Positions 33,108-42,872 of a stretch of DNA of 52,889 nucleotides are shown piece after piece. Positions within the stretch are counted from its first letter, which is position 1, and every line of letters starts with the position of its first letter. The translations under genes and the position numbers were made by a program. The notes below the pieces were generated by a model that ran no database searches, was not told where the DNA came from, and worked only from the letters and a program-made list of their open reading frames with translations. The stretch is from the NCBI RefSeq assembly GCF_007859075.1, contig NZ_VOAK01000005.1:1-52889 (forward strand). The letters are read 5' to 3'. The DNA is from Gemmobacter aquaticus. GTDB lineage: Bacteria > Pseudomonadota > Alphaproteobacteria > Rhodobacterales > Rhodobacteraceae.

Positions 33108-33539
33108 ATGGCCGATCATATCAACCTGCTGAAGCTTTGCGTGGGCGCCGAGTCCGTCGAGGACCTTGAGGACTGGCAGACCTCGCAGGCGCACCGCTGG
33201 CCTGCGGGGCGTGCGGTGCATGTGACCCGCATGTGGCCCAAGCGCGAGGCCGAACTGCTGGCGGGCGGCTCGCTCTACTGGATCATCAAAGGGCAGGTTC
33301 TGGCGCGTCAGCGCATCCTCGGGCTTGAGCGGGTGACGGGCGGTGATGGCATCGACCGCTGCGCCCTTCTGATGGATACCGAGGTGATCCGCACGCAGGC
33401 CGCGCCCCGACGCCCCTTTCAGGGCTGGCGCTATCTCGCGCCCGAGGACAGCCCGCGCGATCTGCCGAAAGGGCGCGCACAGGAAGAGCCGCTGCCCGAA
33501 GAGCTTGCCCGAGCCCTGGCCGAAATCGGTCTGCGTTAA
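33108..33539 (+). CDS. DUF1489 family protein
   Basis: 143 residues. The sequence opens M-A-D-H-I-N-L-L-K-L-C-V-G and contains R-W-P-A-G-R-A, H-V-T-R-M-W-P-K-R and S-L-Y-W-I-I-K-G, the conserved core of DUF1489, a small protein common in alphaproteobacteria with no established function. It is predicted to be soluble and has no signal peptide. The start is the ATG at 33108 after GGTGGA. Its stop overlaps the convergent hisG stop by 4 bp. Confidence 0.88.
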   Translation: MADHINLLKLCVGAESVEDLEDWQTSQAHRWPAGRAVHVTRMWPKREAELLAGGSLYWIIKGQVLARQRILGLERVTGGDGIDRCALLMDTEVIRTQAAPRRPFQGWRYLAPEDSPRDLPKGRAQEEPLPEELARALAEIGLR

Positions 33540-34243
33540 AGCGCAGGCAGATCGAGCCCGAGCTTTGTCGCCAATGCAGCAAGCGTCGCACGTTCGGGCG
33601 CGGCCCAGTCGGCGCGGCGCGCGAGAAACAGCGTTGCCTGACTGCGATGAACAACCGAATCCGCAAGGATTTTCAGGTGGTTAGCGCGCAGTGTCTCGCC
33701 GGTTGATGTGATATCGGCAATCGCTTCTGCCGTTAGGTTCTTCACCGTGCCTTCGGTCGCGCCCTGGCTGTCGACGAGTTGATAGTCGGCGATATCGTTT
33801 GCGGTCAGAAAGTCGCGTACGAGGCGGTGGTACTTGGTGGCGATCCGCAGGCGAAAGCCGTGACGCGTCCGAAAGGCCGCGGCCGCTGCGTCAAGGTCGT
33901 CAAGGCTGTCCACGTCAATCCAGGCCGAGGGGACCGCGATGATCAGATCGGCATGGCCAAAGCCCAGGGTCGCCAGCTCTGCCACTTGGGTATTCCAGTC
34001 GGCCAGCTTGTCGCGCACAAGGTCTGATCCGGTGACGCCCAGATGGATGCGACCGGCGGAAAGCTCGCGCGGGATCTCGCCCGCCGAGAGCATGACAAGC
34101 TCCACCCCGTCAATCCCGTCGACCGCGCCCGAGTATTCGCGCTCGGCCCCGGTCTGGCGCATGGTCACACCGCGCGCGCCGAACCAGTCAAAGGTCTTTT
34201 CCATGAGCCGCCCCTTGGACGGCACGCCGATTTTCAGGCTCAT
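33536..34243 (-). CDS. hisG: ATP phosphoribosyltransferase, short form
   Basis: 235 residues. It catalyses the first step of histidine biosynthesis, joining ATP and PRPP. Markers are I-G-V-P-S-K-G-R-L at the N-terminus, G-V-T-G-S-D-L and the PRPP loop D-S-Q-G-A-T-E-G-T. The short form lacks the C-terminal regulatory domain and needs HisZ, which is encoded directly upstream with an ATGA overlap. Confidence 0.95.
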   Translation of the reverse strand: MSLKIGVPSKGRLMEKTFDWFGARGVTMRQTGAEREYSGAVDGIDGVELVMLSAGEIPRELSAGRIHLGVTGSDLVRDKLADWNTQVAELATLGFGHADLIIAVPSAWIDVDSLDDLDAAAAAFRTRHGFRLRIATKYHRLVRDFLTANDIADYQLVDSQGATEGTVKNLTAEAIADITSTGETLRANHLKILADSVVHRSQATLFLARRADWAAPERATLAALATKLGLDLPAL

Positions 34244-35367
34244 GCGTCGACCCCTTTCAGCGTGGCGACGAGGGCGGGCCGGATGATGCCACCCACGGCC
34301 GGAATCGACCGGCCCTGACCAAGGATCGCGGTCAGGGCATCATAGCGACCGCCCGAGGCGATAGGGGGTTCGGCCCCGTCAACACCCCCGTCAACGGCCG
34401 CGCTGCCATTGCGGTGGAAGGAAAAGACGAAGCCGTCGTAATATTCCAGCGTGCTGCGGCCGTGGCTTGCCTCGAAGGGCAGCGATGCGGTGTCGACACC
34501 GTGCTGGCGCATCGCGATCAGGCGTGCTTCGAACCGGTCCACTGCCGGTGCGATGGCGGGCATCAGCGGTTGGATGCCGCGCAGATGGGCGAGCGCGGCG
34601 TCACAGGGCGCGGCAAGTCCCAGCAGGTCATAGAGCAGCGCCGCCTCGGGCGCGGCGAGGGTCGGGGTCTCGGCATCTTCCACAAGCGCTCGGGCGCGCT
34701 CGGCGATGTCTTCGGCAGACCTCAGGCCGATCTGCGGACCGGCGGCGGCGATCAGGGCTTCGGGGGTGTCACTGCGCAGATGGTTCAGCAGATGCAGCCG
34801 TCCTTCCGGCATCGGCGCGCGTCCGGCAAAGCGGTCAAGCAGCGCCCGAAAGCGGCGCGGGCGCCAGACATGGCGGCGCAGGGCGGCCTTGCGGCGGGGC
34901 GTCGTGGTCAGCCCTTCGATGGCGGCAAGCAGGATGCCGATGTCGCCGGTCAAAGCCTTGAGTCCGATAGGGGAGAGCAGCCGCGCGAAAAGCGCGAACA
35001 CCTCGGCATCGGCCTTGGGGGCATCGCGGTCAAAGACCTCGAACCCGACCTGAAGGTATTCGCTGGCGCGCGGGCCAAGGTGATCCTGTTTGCGGAACAC
35101 TTCGCCCATATAGCAATAGCGCGCAGGCTCCGCCCCATCCGCCATATGCGCCTGCACCACCGGTACGGTGAAATCAGGACGCAGCACCATCTCGCCGCGC
35201 AGCGGGTCTTGCGTGACATAGGCGCGGGCGCGGATGTCCTCGCCGTAAAGATCGAGCAGCGTTCCGGCAGGTTGCAGCACATCGGCCTCGACCGGTGCGG
35301 CACCCGTGGCGCGGAAGGCGGCAAACAGCGCCTCGGCCTCGGCGCGGGCTTCAGGGGTGATGGTCAT
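34240..35367 (-). CDS. hisZ: ATP phosphoribosyltransferase regulatory subunit
   Basis: 375 residues, a HisRS-like paralogue without tRNA-charging function. Class II synthetase-like motifs remain recognisable: L-R-P-D-F-T-V-P-V in place of motif 2 regions, [10 protein letters not shown] and G-G-R-Y-D-A-L. It binds short-form HisG and confers histidine feedback. The start is the ATGA overlap with hisS (35364-35367). A longer frame from 35442 reads into hisS. Confidence 0.93.
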   Translation of the reverse strand: MTITPEARAEAEALFAAFRATGAAPVEADVLQPAGTLLDLYGEDIRARAYVTQDPLRGEMVLRPDFTVPVVQAHMADGAEPARYCYMGEVFRKQDHLGPRASEYLQVGFEVFDRDAPKADAEVFALFARLLSPIGLKALTGDIGILLAAIEGLTTTPRRKAALRRHVWRPRRFRALLDRFAGRAPMPEGRLHLLNHLRSDTPEALIAAAGPQIGLRSAEDIAERARALVEDAETPTLAAPEAALLYDLLGLAAPCDAALAHLRGIQPLMPAIAPAVDRFEARLIAMRQHGVDTASLPFEASHGRSTLEYYDGFVFSFHRNGSAAVDGGVDGAEPPIASGGRYDALTAILGQGRSIPAVGGIIRPALVATLKGVDA

Positions 35368-36851
35368 TGATCCAGCATCCGGCGCACGGCGCTGACCAGA
35401 TCGCTGCGGGCAACCTCGACCTGCGCGGGGCGATCCTTCCATTCCTCAAGCGTGGCGCTTTGGGCGATCTTTGCGCCAAGCACCAGATCCTTCAGAATGA
35501 TCGTGCCCTTGGCTGCCTCATCCCCGCCCTGGATCACGGCGACCGGGCTTTCGCGCTTGTCGGCGTATTTCAGCTGGTTACCAAAGTTCTTGGGGTTGCC
35601 CAGATACATCTCGGCCCGGATGCCGGCGCGGCGCAACTCGCCCACCATCGCCATGTAATCGGCCATGCGGTCACGGTCCATGACGGTGACGATCACCGGC
35701 CCTGCCGTGGCCCCACCGACGCGACCCTTGGCGCGAAGCGCGGCCAGCAGACGGTCCACCCCGATCGAGACGCCGGTCGCAGGCACGGCCTGTCCGGTGA
35801 AGCGCTTGACCAGATCATCATACCGCCCGCCGCCCGAGACAGAGCCGAACTGGCGCTTGCGGCCTTTCTCGTCGAGAATCTCAAAGGTCAGCTCCGCCTC
35901 GAACACCGGGCCGGTGTAGTAGCCAAGACCCCGGACGACACCCGGATCCAGCACGATGCGATCCGGCCCATAGCCTTGGGCGTCCAGCAGTTCGGCCATG
36001 GTTTCCAGCTCTTGCACACCTTCAAGGCCGATGGCCGAGCCACCAACAAGCTCGCGCAGACGCGACGCCGTTGCGACACCTGTATCGCGTTTGGCGGCCA
36101 TGAAGGCCATGACGACCTCGGCCTGCTCGGCCCCCAGTCCCGCACCCTTGGTGAAGTCGCCGCTTTCATCCTTGCGGCCGGCACCCAGCAGGGCGCGCAC
36201 GCCGTCCTCGCCCAGACGGTCGATCTTGTCGATGGCGCGCAGCACGATGCCGCGTTCGGCTTCAAAGCGCGCAGGATCGGACGGGTCCAGTACGCCCGCA
36301 ACCTCCATCACGCCGTTCAGCACCTTGCGGTTGTTCACCCGCACGATGTAGTCGCCGCGCGGAATGCCCACGACCTCAAGCGCGTCGGACAGCATGGCGC
36401 AGATCTCGGCGTCGGCGGCAACGGTCGGGCTGCCAACCGTATCGGCGTCGCACTGATAGAACTGGCGGAAGCGCCCCGGCCCCGGCTTTTCATTGCGCCA
36501 GACTGGCCCCATCGCATAGCGGCGATAGGGCGAGGGCAGGTCGTTGCGGAACTGCGCGGCAACGCGCGCCAGCGGCGCGGTCAGGTCATAGCGCAGCGCA
36601 AGCCATTGGTCGTCCTCGTCCTGCCAGCCGAACACGCCCTCGTTCGGGCGGTCGACATCGGGCAGGAACTTGCCAAGCGCCTCGACCGTCTCTACCGCGC
36701 TGGTTTCCAGCGGATCAAAGCCGTAGGCATGGTAAACCCCGGCGATCTGATCCAGCATCGCCTTGCGCTCGGTGACTTCGGCACCAAAATAGTCGCGAAA
36801 GCCCTTGGGCGGTTCGGCCTTGGGGCGACGGGCGGGTTTTTCCTTCGTCAT
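35364..36851 (-). CDS. hisS: Histidyl-tRNA synthetase
   Basis: 495 residues. Class II motifs are visible: motif 2 around [23 protein letters not shown], the histidine-A segment [11 protein letters not shown], and motif 3 G-V-S-I-G-V-D-R-L. The C-terminal anticodon-binding domain follows. The three-gene unit hisS-hisZ-hisG links tRNA charging to histidine synthesis. Confidence 0.96.
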   Translation of the reverse strand: MTKEKPARRPKAEPPKGFRDYFGAEVTERKAMLDQIAGVYHAYGFDPLETSAVETVEALGKFLPDVDRPNEGVFGWQDEDDQWLALRYDLTAPLARVAAQFRNDLPSPYRRYAMGPVWRNEKPGPGRFRQFYQCDADTVGSPTVAADAEICAMLSDALEVVGIPRGDYIVRVNNRKVLNGVMEVAGVLDPSDPARFEAERGIVLRAIDKIDRLGEDGVRALLGAGRKDESGDFTKGAGLGAEQAEVVMAFMAAKRDTGVATASRLRELVGGSAIGLEGVQELETMAELLDAQGYGPDRIVLDPGVVRGLGYYTGPVFEAELTFEILDEKGRKRQFGSVSGGGRYDDLVKRFTGQAVPATGVSIGVDRLLAALRAKGRVGGATAGPVIVTVMDRDRMADYMAMVGELRRAGIRAEMYLGNPKNFGNQLKYADKRESPVAVIQGGDEAAKGTIILKDLVLGAKIAQSATLEEWKDRPAQVEVARSDLVSAVRRMLDQ

Positions 36852-36920
36852 GGGCTCGGCCTCGCTTGCAATCGGGCCTGCCTTAGCGGATGGGGCGTTT
36901 CAGAACAAGTGGAGGTGCGG

Positions 36921-37133
36921 ATGAGCAGCATGATGGAACTGGAAGAACGCATTGCCCATCTGATCCGCGCGGTGGATGAGCTGTCCGACGTCGTCGCCCG
37001 TCAGGCGGGTGAGATCGACACCCTGACTCGCCGAGTCGCAATGCTGCTTCTGCGAGAGGCGGAACGCGAGGCGCAGGAAGGTGAAGGGCTTGGGGCGATT
37101 CCCTTGGCCGATCAAAAACCGCCACATTGGTAG
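36921..37133 (+). CDS. slyX: SlyX family protein
   Basis: 70 residues, mostly a single coiled coil: L-E-E-R-I-A-H-L-I-R-A-V-D-E-L-S, then I-D-T-L-T-R-R-V-A-M-L. The C-terminal P-P-H-W is the characteristic ending of SlyX (P-P-H-Y/W). Function is unknown. The ATG follows a perfect GGAGGTG at 36911-36917. It is transcribed away from hisS. Confidence 0.92.
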   Translation: MSSMMELEERIAHLIRAVDELSDVVARQAGEIDTLTRRVAMLLLREAEREAQEGEGLGAIPLADQKPPHW

Positions 37134-37279
37134 GCGCATCAAGGCCCTGTCGCCCGACAATGGGGCAATAAAAATGCCGGCATGCCCCCTTTCGCGCAAG
37201 GTTTCGCCGATGGGTGTTTGCTGCACTGCAACAGGCGGGCAGATTCACGCTCAGGCGGTAACGCAACAGCGAGGTGATC

Positions 37280-37309
37280 TTGCAAAAAGCATCTGCTCAC
37301 AGATATAGC
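37280..37309 (+). promoter_or_regulatory. Candidate promoter of the opg operon
   Basis: TTGCAA (37280-37285) and TATAGC (37304-37309) are 18 bp apart, about 50 bp before the opgG start. The 229-bp gap behind slyX holds no other feature I recognise. Confidence 0.4.
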
Positions 37310-37362
37310 AGCGCGAAAGAGGGTGCGCCAAAGCGCGCCGCGTAAGTATCGGAAAATACATC

Positions 37363-38970
37363 ATGCCCGTCGGCCGTGTTGCCGTTCCTTCCCTGTCCCG
37401 CCGTGCGCTGATTCTGGCGGCAACCTCGTCAGCAGCGCTTTCCCTGTCCGGGGCGCGGTTCGGCATCGCACATGCGCAAGAGGCTGTCGCCCCGACACCT
37501 GCTGCGCCGCAGCAATTCTCATTTGATCTGCTGACCCAGCAGATGCGCGACAAGGCGGCCCAGCCCTTTGCTGCGCCCGACAAGATTTCCGGCTTCTTTG
37601 CGGGTCTGAAGTATGACGACTACCGGCTCGTAAGCTTCAATCCTGACCGTGCCCGCTGGCGCGACGACAAGGACGGGCAGTTCCAGCTGCACGCCTTCCC
37701 GATGGGGTGGCTCTTTGCCGAGCCGGTGCAGCTTTACGAGGTGAAGGACGGTCAGGCGTCTGAGATGGCGTTCTCGACTGACGACTTCCGTTTCCTGAAC
37801 GAACTGGCCGCAAAGGTTCCGGCAGGTGAAAAGATGCCGGGTGTCGCGGGCTTCCGTCTGCACTATCCGCTCAATCGCCTTGACGTAATGGACGAAGTGG
37901 TGGCCTTCCTCGGCGCTTCTTACTTCCGTGCATTGGGGCAGGGGTCGGGCTACGGGCTTTCCGCCCGCGGTCTTGCGTTGAACACCGCGACCGACACGGC
38001 CGAAGAATTCCCGCGCTTCTCGGCGTTCTGGGTGGAGCGGCCCGGCCCGGGTGCGCGCGAGGCTGTGGTCCATGCCGCGCTCGAATCGCCTTCGGTGACG
38101 GGTGCCTACCGCTTTGTCATCCGCCCCGGCGAAGAGACGATCATGGACGTGACCGCCCGGCTGTTCTTCCGGGCCGATGTCGTGCAGCTTGGCATCGCGC
38201 CGCTGACCTCGATGTATCTCTTCTCGGAGCGCAACCGGCACGCCTTTGACGATTATCGCCCGCAGGTGCATGACAGCGACGGTCTGCGCATCACCCGCGC
38301 CGATGGCGATGTTCTGTGGCGTCCGCTGAGCAACCCGCCACGTCTGGCTGGCGCCTACTTTGGCGAACAGAGCCCGCGCGCCTTCGGTCTGCACCAGCGC
38401 GACCGCGAGTTCATGAACTATCAGGACTCCGAGGCGCATTACGAGCGCCGCCCCTCGCTTGAGGTGGAGCCGATTGGCGATTGGGGCAAGGGCGTGATCC
38501 GTCTGGTCGAGATCCCCTCGGATCTGGAAGTGAACGACAACATCGTTGCCTTCTGGACGCCGGAAGGTGCCATCAAGGCCGGCGACACGCGTGAGTTTTC
38601 GTATCGCTTGCGGTGGGGCAGCCTGCCGATCGAGGATCGTACAGACCTTGCCCATGTGCTTGAGACCCGCTCGGGTGTCGGCGGGGTGTCGGGTGTCGAA
38701 AGCGCCGAGAACGTCCGCAAGTTCGTGGTCGATTTCACCGGTGGGCCGCTTGACCCGCTGCCAGCTGATTCCGAAGTCGAACCGATCGTCACCGTTCACG
38801 GTGGTGAGGTCGTGTCGCAAAGCTTCCAGCGTGTCTGGGGCAGCGACATCTGGCGGCTTGCGCTGGACATCAAGGCCGAGAACGGCGCCACCGTCGAGAT
38901 GGTGGCCCATGTGGCGGGCTTTGGCCGCAAACTTTCTGAAACCTGGCTCTATCAGTGGATCAATGCATGA
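37363..38970 (+). CDS. opgG: Periplasmic glucan biosynthesis protein OpgG/MdoG
   Basis: 535 residues. The N-terminus has a twin-arginine motif, S-R-R-A-L-I-L-A-A, followed by a hydrophobic stretch ending A-H-A-Q-E, so export to the periplasm is expected. The mature protein is an MdoG-type beta-sandwich with F-A-G-L-K-Y-D-D-Y-R, Y-G-L-S-A-R-G-L-A and E-F-M-N-Y-Q-D-S-E-A-H-Y. MdoG family proteins act on the backbone of osmoregulated periplasmic glucans in the periplasm. It is followed by opgI (ATGA overlap), opgH and opgC. Confidence 0.94.
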   Translation: MPVGRVAVPSLSRRALILAATSSAALSLSGARFGIAHAQEAVAPTPAAPQQFSFDLLTQQMRDKAAQPFAAPDKISGFFAGLKYDDYRLVSFNPDRARWRDDKDGQFQLHAFPMGWLFAEPVQLYEVKDGQASEMAFSTDDFRFLNELAAKVPAGEKMPGVAGFRLHYPLNRLDVMDEVVAFLGASYFRALGQGSGYGLSARGLALNTATDTAEEFPRFSAFWVERPGPGAREAVVHAALESPSVTGAYRFVIRPGEETIMDVTARLFFRADVVQLGIAPLTSMYLFSERNRHAFDDYRPQVHDSDGLRITRADGDVLWRPLSNPPRLAGAYFGEQSPRAFGLHQRDREFMNYQDSEAHYERRPSLEVEPIGDWGKGVIRLVEIPSDLEVNDNIVAFWTPEGAIKAGDTREFSYRLRWGSLPIEDRTDLAHVLETRSGVGGVSGVESAENVRKFVVDFTGGPLDPLPADSEVEPIVTVHGGEVVSQSFQRVWGSDIWRLALDIKAENGATVEMVAHVAGFGRKLSETWLYQWINA

Positions 38971-39161
38971 TGACCAACATTGCTGACATGACTGCTGTTG
39001 AGATCGAAACCCGCGTGCGCGACCTCGGCACCTTGCCGCAAGCGCCGCTGGTTATGCCCAAGCAGGTTCTGGAGGCGGCGGAGCCGCTCTCGATCCGTCG
39101 CGGATTGCGCGCTATTCTTGCTGCGCTTCATCTGGGATCGGCCTCGCGCCAGGAGATGTAA
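38967..39161 (+). CDS. opgI: Small protein of the opg operon, OpgI-like
   Basis: 64 residues, starting at the ATGA overlap with opgG. An adjacent ATG at 38970 is equally possible. It reads M-M-T-N-I-A-D-M-T-A-V, L-P-Q-A-P-L-V-M-P and R-R-G-L-R-A-I-L-A-A-L-H-L-G. There is no signal peptide, and the end could form an amphipathic helix. Rhodobacter sphaeroides carries a small gene, opgI, at this exact place between opgG and opgH. I assign the name by position and size, not by sequence comparison. Confidence 0.65.
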   Translation: MMTNIADMTAVEIETRVRDLGTLPQAPLVMPKQVLEAAEPLSIRRGLRAILAALHLGSASRQEM

Positions 39162-39164
39162 TAC

Positions 39165-40988
39165 ATGACGACACCCGTGGCGCGCGGCCCTTCGGCGCCT
39201 GACCGTGCCGCGCGCGACCGGCCCGCCGTGCCGCGGGCCGTGGCGATTGTGCTCAGCCTCGTTGCCGGGGCCGGGGCGTTCATGCTGTTTCTGCAGTTCG
39301 GTGCATCTGACGGGCTCGATTTCATCGATGTCCTCAGATCGGTGCTGATCCTGATTTCTACCTGGTGGCTGGCCTGGGGGGCGGTGCAGGGCCTTCTTGG
39401 TCTGACAACGCATGCCGCCCCGCCGTTGCGCAAGCTGGACGGGCCGCTGACCGAACGGTGTGTCGTGATCGTGCCGGTCTATAACGAGGACCCGGTCACC
39501 ACTTTTTCGCGCATTGCCGCGATGGATGAAAGCCTGCAGGCGACGGGGCAGGGGCACCTCTTCCATTTCGCGATTCTCTCTGACAGCCGGAACGACGCCA
39601 TCGCTGCCCGTGAGCGGTTGTGGTTCCTGCGTCTGATCGAGGACCGCAAAGCCGAAGGAAGGATGTTCTATCGCCGGCGCACCGACAACAAGGGCAAGAA
39701 GGCTGGCAACGTAGAGGATTTCATCATGAAATCCGGCGGGGCCTATGATCTTGCGCTGATCCTTGATGCCGACAGCCTGATGGAGGGCGCTACCATCGTC
39801 GAGATGGCACGCCGCATGCAGGCAGAGCCTGACATTGGTCTGCTGCAGACCCTGCCGGTGGTGACACGGGCCGAAACGCGGTTTGGCCGCGCAATGCAGT
39901 TTTCCGCGGCCTTCCATTCGCCGGTCTTCGCGCGGGGGCTGGCGATGATGCAGGGGCGCACCGGACCGTTCTGGGGGCACAACGCCATCGTCCGCGTGCG
40001 TGCCTTCGCTGAAAGCTGCGGTCTGCCGGAGCTGCGGGGCAAGCCTCCGTTCGGCGGCCATATCATGAGCCATGACTATGTCGAGGCAGCACTTCTGGCC
40101 CGTGCCGGCTGGCGCGTGCGGCTGGATGACGATCTGGGCGGCTCGTTCGAGGAAGGCCCCGAGAATCTTGTGGACCACGCCAAGCGTGACCGGCGCTGGT
40201 GCCAGGGGAACCTGCAGCACGTCCGCCTGCTGAATGCGCCGGGCCTGAAGCCCTGGAGCCGCTTCGTCTTCTTTCAGGGGATCATGGCCTATATCTCGCC
40301 GCTGTTCTGGATCGGGTTCATGCTCGCCTCTATCGCAGCGCCGTTCTATGCACCCCCGCCAGACTACTTCCCGGAGCCCTACTGGCCTTTCCCGATCTTT
40401 CCGCAGGCAGAGACATCAAAGGCGATCGGTCTGGCGATCGGGGTATTCGGCCTGCTGATCCTGCCAAAGTTTGCCGTGGCCCTGCATGCTGCAATGAGCG
40501 GTCGGGCAAAGCAGTTCGGCGGGGCACTGCGTGCCTTTGCCTCAATGATGGCAGAGCTGCTCTTTTCGTCGCTCGCAGCCCCGGTGCTGCTGGCCTACCA
40601 GACGCGCAGCGTGTTTCAGGTGTTCATGGGGCGCGATGGCGGCTGGCCCACCAACAATCGCGGCGATGCGCGACTGAGTGTGGGCGAGGCTTTCGCGGCC
40701 AGTCACTGGATCGTGTCGACGGGCCTCTTGGGGCTGGCGATCACATGGTATCTGGCGCCTGGCCTTGTGGTCTGGATGCTGCCCGTGCTGGTACCGATGA
40801 TGTTGGCGCCCGTCATCATCAGCTGGTCGTCGCGCCCTGCACGCAGCGGCCTGTTTGCCACGCCAACCGACCTGAACGAAGCCCCGGTGATGAGCCGCCA
40901 GCGCGAGATTCTGGGGGTATGGGAGTCCGAGATGATCGCCATGAAAGACGTCTCGATCCTGCTGGAGGCAACACGTGCAAGCGCCTAA
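39165..40988 (+). CDS. opgH: Glucan glucosyltransferase OpgH/MdoH
   Basis: 607 residues. A GT2 glucosyltransferase domain lies between membrane segments: N-terminal helices (about 23-80), the D-A-D-S metal site around 203, and the D-R-R-W-C-Q-G-N segment (Q/RxxRW-type) near 345, followed by several C-terminal membrane helices. It polymerises glucose from UDP-glucose and moves the glucan across the inner membrane. The start is 3 bp after opgI. Confidence 0.95.
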   Translation: MTTPVARGPSAPDRAARDRPAVPRAVAIVLSLVAGAGAFMLFLQFGASDGLDFIDVLRSVLILISTWWLAWGAVQGLLGLTTHAAPPLRKLDGPLTERCVVIVPVYNEDPVTTFSRIAAMDESLQATGQGHLFHFAILSDSRNDAIAARERLWFLRLIEDRKAEGRMFYRRRTDNKGKKAGNVEDFIMKSGGAYDLALILDADSLMEGATIVEMARRMQAEPDIGLLQTLPVVTRAETRFGRAMQFSAAFHSPVFARGLAMMQGRTGPFWGHNAIVRVRAFAESCGLPELRGKPPFGGHIMSHDYVEAALLARAGWRVRLDDDLGGSFEEGPENLVDHAKRDRRWCQGNLQHVRLLNAPGLKPWSRFVFFQGIMAYISPLFWIGFMLASIAAPFYAPPPDYFPEPYWPFPIFPQAETSKAIGLAIGVFGLLILPKFAVALHAAMSGRAKQFGGALRAFASMMAELLFSSLAAPVLLAYQTRSVFQVFMGRDGGWPTNNRGDARLSVGEAFAASHWIVSTGLLGLAITWYLAPGLVVWMLPVLVPMMLAPVIISWSSRPARSGLFATPTDLNEAPVMSRQREILGVWESEMIAMKDVSILLEATRASA

Positions 40989-42117
40989 GCCGCGGACCGA
41001 ACGCGACCCGCGGCTGGATGTGTTCCGTGGGCTCGCGTTGATCACCATCTTCATCAACCACACGCCCGGCACGATCTTCGAGAACTGGACGACGCGGAAC
41101 TTCGGCTTTTCCGATGCTGCCGAAGGCTTTGTCCTGATGTCGGGGATTGCCGCGGGCATGGCCTATGGCAAGTATTTCGCTGGTGCCGGCCCCTATTGGG
41201 CGGGCGTATCCAAGATCTGGCGCCGGGTCTGGACGCTTTATCAGGTTCATATCGTCACGACGGTCATTGCCCTTGGCATCGCCGCCGTGACCGCCCGCTA
41301 CTTCGGCGGGTTCGAGATGATGCAGAAGAACGTGATCCACGTTCTGTACCGCGACCCGCTGGGCTTTCTGATCGGCGTGCCGCTGCTCACCCATCAGCTG
41401 GGCTATGCAAACATTCTGCCACTCTATTCCGTGCTTCTGTTCGTGGCGCCCGCGACACTTTGGGCCGGGTATCGGTGGCCCTACCGGGTCTTGGGCTTTG
41501 CGATCCTGCTGTGGCTCGCGGCTGCGATCCTGTATTTCAACTTTCCCAACTACCCCAACCGGGGGGGCTGGTTCTTCAACCCATTCAGTTGGCAGTTGCT
41601 GTTCACGCTCGGGCTCTTGACCGGTCTTGCGATGCGCGAGGGGCGGCGGTTCGTTCCGGTGCGGCCCTGGCTGGTGGTCATCTGCGCGGCATGGCTGATC
41701 TTCGCGCTGCTTGCGGCGCGTGTGCAGGTGGTGTCGGATGCCTTTGGCCATACGCTTTTCCTGATCACTGAATACCTGCACCTGCCGTGGCTATTTACCG
41801 CCTTTGACAAGACCTTCCTTTCGGTGCCGCGTCTCAGCCACGCGTTGGCGCTCGCCTATGTGCTGAGCGTCTGGCCGGCGGTGAGAACCGCCTGTGCCAG
41901 CCGGTTTGCCGCGCCCTTTGCGCTTCTGGGGCGGCACGGGCTCGCGGTGTTCGGACTGGGGGTGGTGCTCTGCTATGCCGCAAATGGGATCAAGACGGTT
42001 GCTCCGCCAAGCGCGCTGCTGGATGTCGTGCTGATCTTCGGGGGTATCGGCCTGATGCTTGCCTTTGCCTGGTCAAAAGAGGCCTGGCGGCGCGCCGAAA
42101 TCCGCGCCGCTGCCTGA
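40975..42117 (+). CDS. opgC: Glucan-modifying membrane acyltransferase OpgC
   Basis: 380 residues with about ten membrane segments. The N-terminal D-V-F-R-G-L-A-L-I-T-I-F-I-N-H-T-P-G is the conserved start of the OpgC family, including the catalytic-type His. It transfers succinyl groups to periplasmic glucans. The start is a GTG at 40975, overlapping opgH by 14 bp. The family motif begins only about 14 residues in, which supports it. Confidence 0.93.
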   Translation: MQAPKPRTERDPRLDVFRGLALITIFINHTPGTIFENWTTRNFGFSDAAEGFVLMSGIAAGMAYGKYFAGAGPYWAGVSKIWRRVWTLYQVHIVTTVIALGIAAVTARYFGGFEMMQKNVIHVLYRDPLGFLIGVPLLTHQLGYANILPLYSVLLFVAPATLWAGYRWPYRVLGFAILLWLAAAILYFNFPNYPNRGGWFFNPFSWQLLFTLGLLTGLAMREGRRFVPVRPWLVVICAAWLIFALLAARVQVVSDAFGHTLFLITEYLHLPWLFTAFDKTFLSVPRLSHALALAYVLSVWPAVRTACASRFAAPFALLGRHGLAVFGLGVVLCYAANGIKTVAPPSALLDVVLIFGGIGLMLAFAWSKEAWRRAEIRAAA

Positions 42118-42180
42118 CGTATCGTCAACTTGATCGCGAAATGCGGATTCGGCTTGCAAGAATCGCGTGATTTCAGCAGT

Positions 42181-42196
42181 GAATGAACATTCATTC
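42181..42196. promoter_or_regulatory. Palindrome before the TetR gene (candidate operator)
   Basis: GAATGAACATTCATTC has 7-bp arms (GAATGAA/TTCATTC) around CA. It lies 31 bp before the likely TetR start, the usual place for autorepression of an efflux operon. A further half-site, TTCATTC, is at 42221-42227. Confidence 0.6.
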
Positions 42197-42227
42197 CGAC
42201 GCATCGGACAGGCGTGGAGGTTCATTC

Positions 42228-42872
42228 GTGGCTGTGATGCTGGCAACCCCGACAATCCGCGGGGCCTATGACTTTCGTGAACAGCGCGAGGCCGAAATCC
42301 TCGACCGCATCCGTCAGACATTTGCCGACAAGGGGTTTGATGGGGCCTCGATGCAGGATCTGGCCCGTGCGGCCGGAATGAGCGTCGGGAACTTCTACCG
42401 GTACTTCCCGTCGAAAGCCGCAATGGTGCAGGCGATCGTGCGGCGCGAGCTTGCCGAGCTTGAGCAGAACTTCGCGATGGTTCTGGGTGCGCCTGATCCG
42501 TTCGTGGCGTTGCGCGCCGGTCTGCATCAGCGGATCGAGCAGGACAGCCGGGGCTGTTCGGAAGGCACTCTGTGGTGCGAAATCACCGCTGCTGCCGCGC
42601 GCAAGCCCGAGATCGCACAGATCGTGCTCGACATGGAGCACGAGATTACCCGATATTTCATACTGGCGTTCCAGCGCATTACCGGCCTTTGCGCCGAAGA
42701 GGCAGAGCGTCGGTTTGAGGCACATGCGATTTTGGCAGTGACATTGATCAAGGCCGTTGCCATGCGCGGCGGTCACGGTTTTGAGACGGGTTCGAACGAT
42801 CTGTTGGCCTTGGTGAAACGTATGACCGATGTGCTCTTGAATGAGGTCGCGTCGGCACGGTCTATTGGATGA
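42228..42872 (+). CDS. TetR-family regulator of the RND efflux operon
   Basis: 214 residues. The helix-turn-helix (about 23-65) reads I-R-Q-T-F-A-D-K-G-F-D-G-A-S-M-Q-D-L-A-R-A-A-G-M-S-V-G-N-F-Y-R-Y-F-P-S-K. The remainder is a helical ligand-binding domain. I prefer GTG 42228, which has GGAGG at the right distance. The ATG at 42183 lies inside the palindrome. The stop overlaps the adaptor start (ATGA), so the pump is co-translated with its regulator. Confidence 0.9.
   Translation: MAVMLATPTIRGAYDFREQREAEILDRIRQTFADKGFDGASMQDLARAAGMSVGNFYRYFPSKAAMVQAIVRRELAELEQNFAMVLGAPDPFVALRAGLHQRIEQDSRGCSEGTLWCEITAAAARKPEIAQIVLDMEHEITRYFILAFQRITGLCAEEAERRFEAHAILAVTLIKAVAMRGGHGFETGSNDLLALVKRMTDVLLNEVASARSIG

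Noticed and set aside
35367-37133. 588-codon plus-strand ORF opposite hisS
   Set aside because: Only its last 70 codons (SlyX) are real. The rest is antisense to the well-supported hisS gene.
37519-38910. 463-codon minus-strand ORF opposite opgG
   Set aside because: His/Arg/Val-rich shadow frame without motifs. opgG is certain from family features and operon context.
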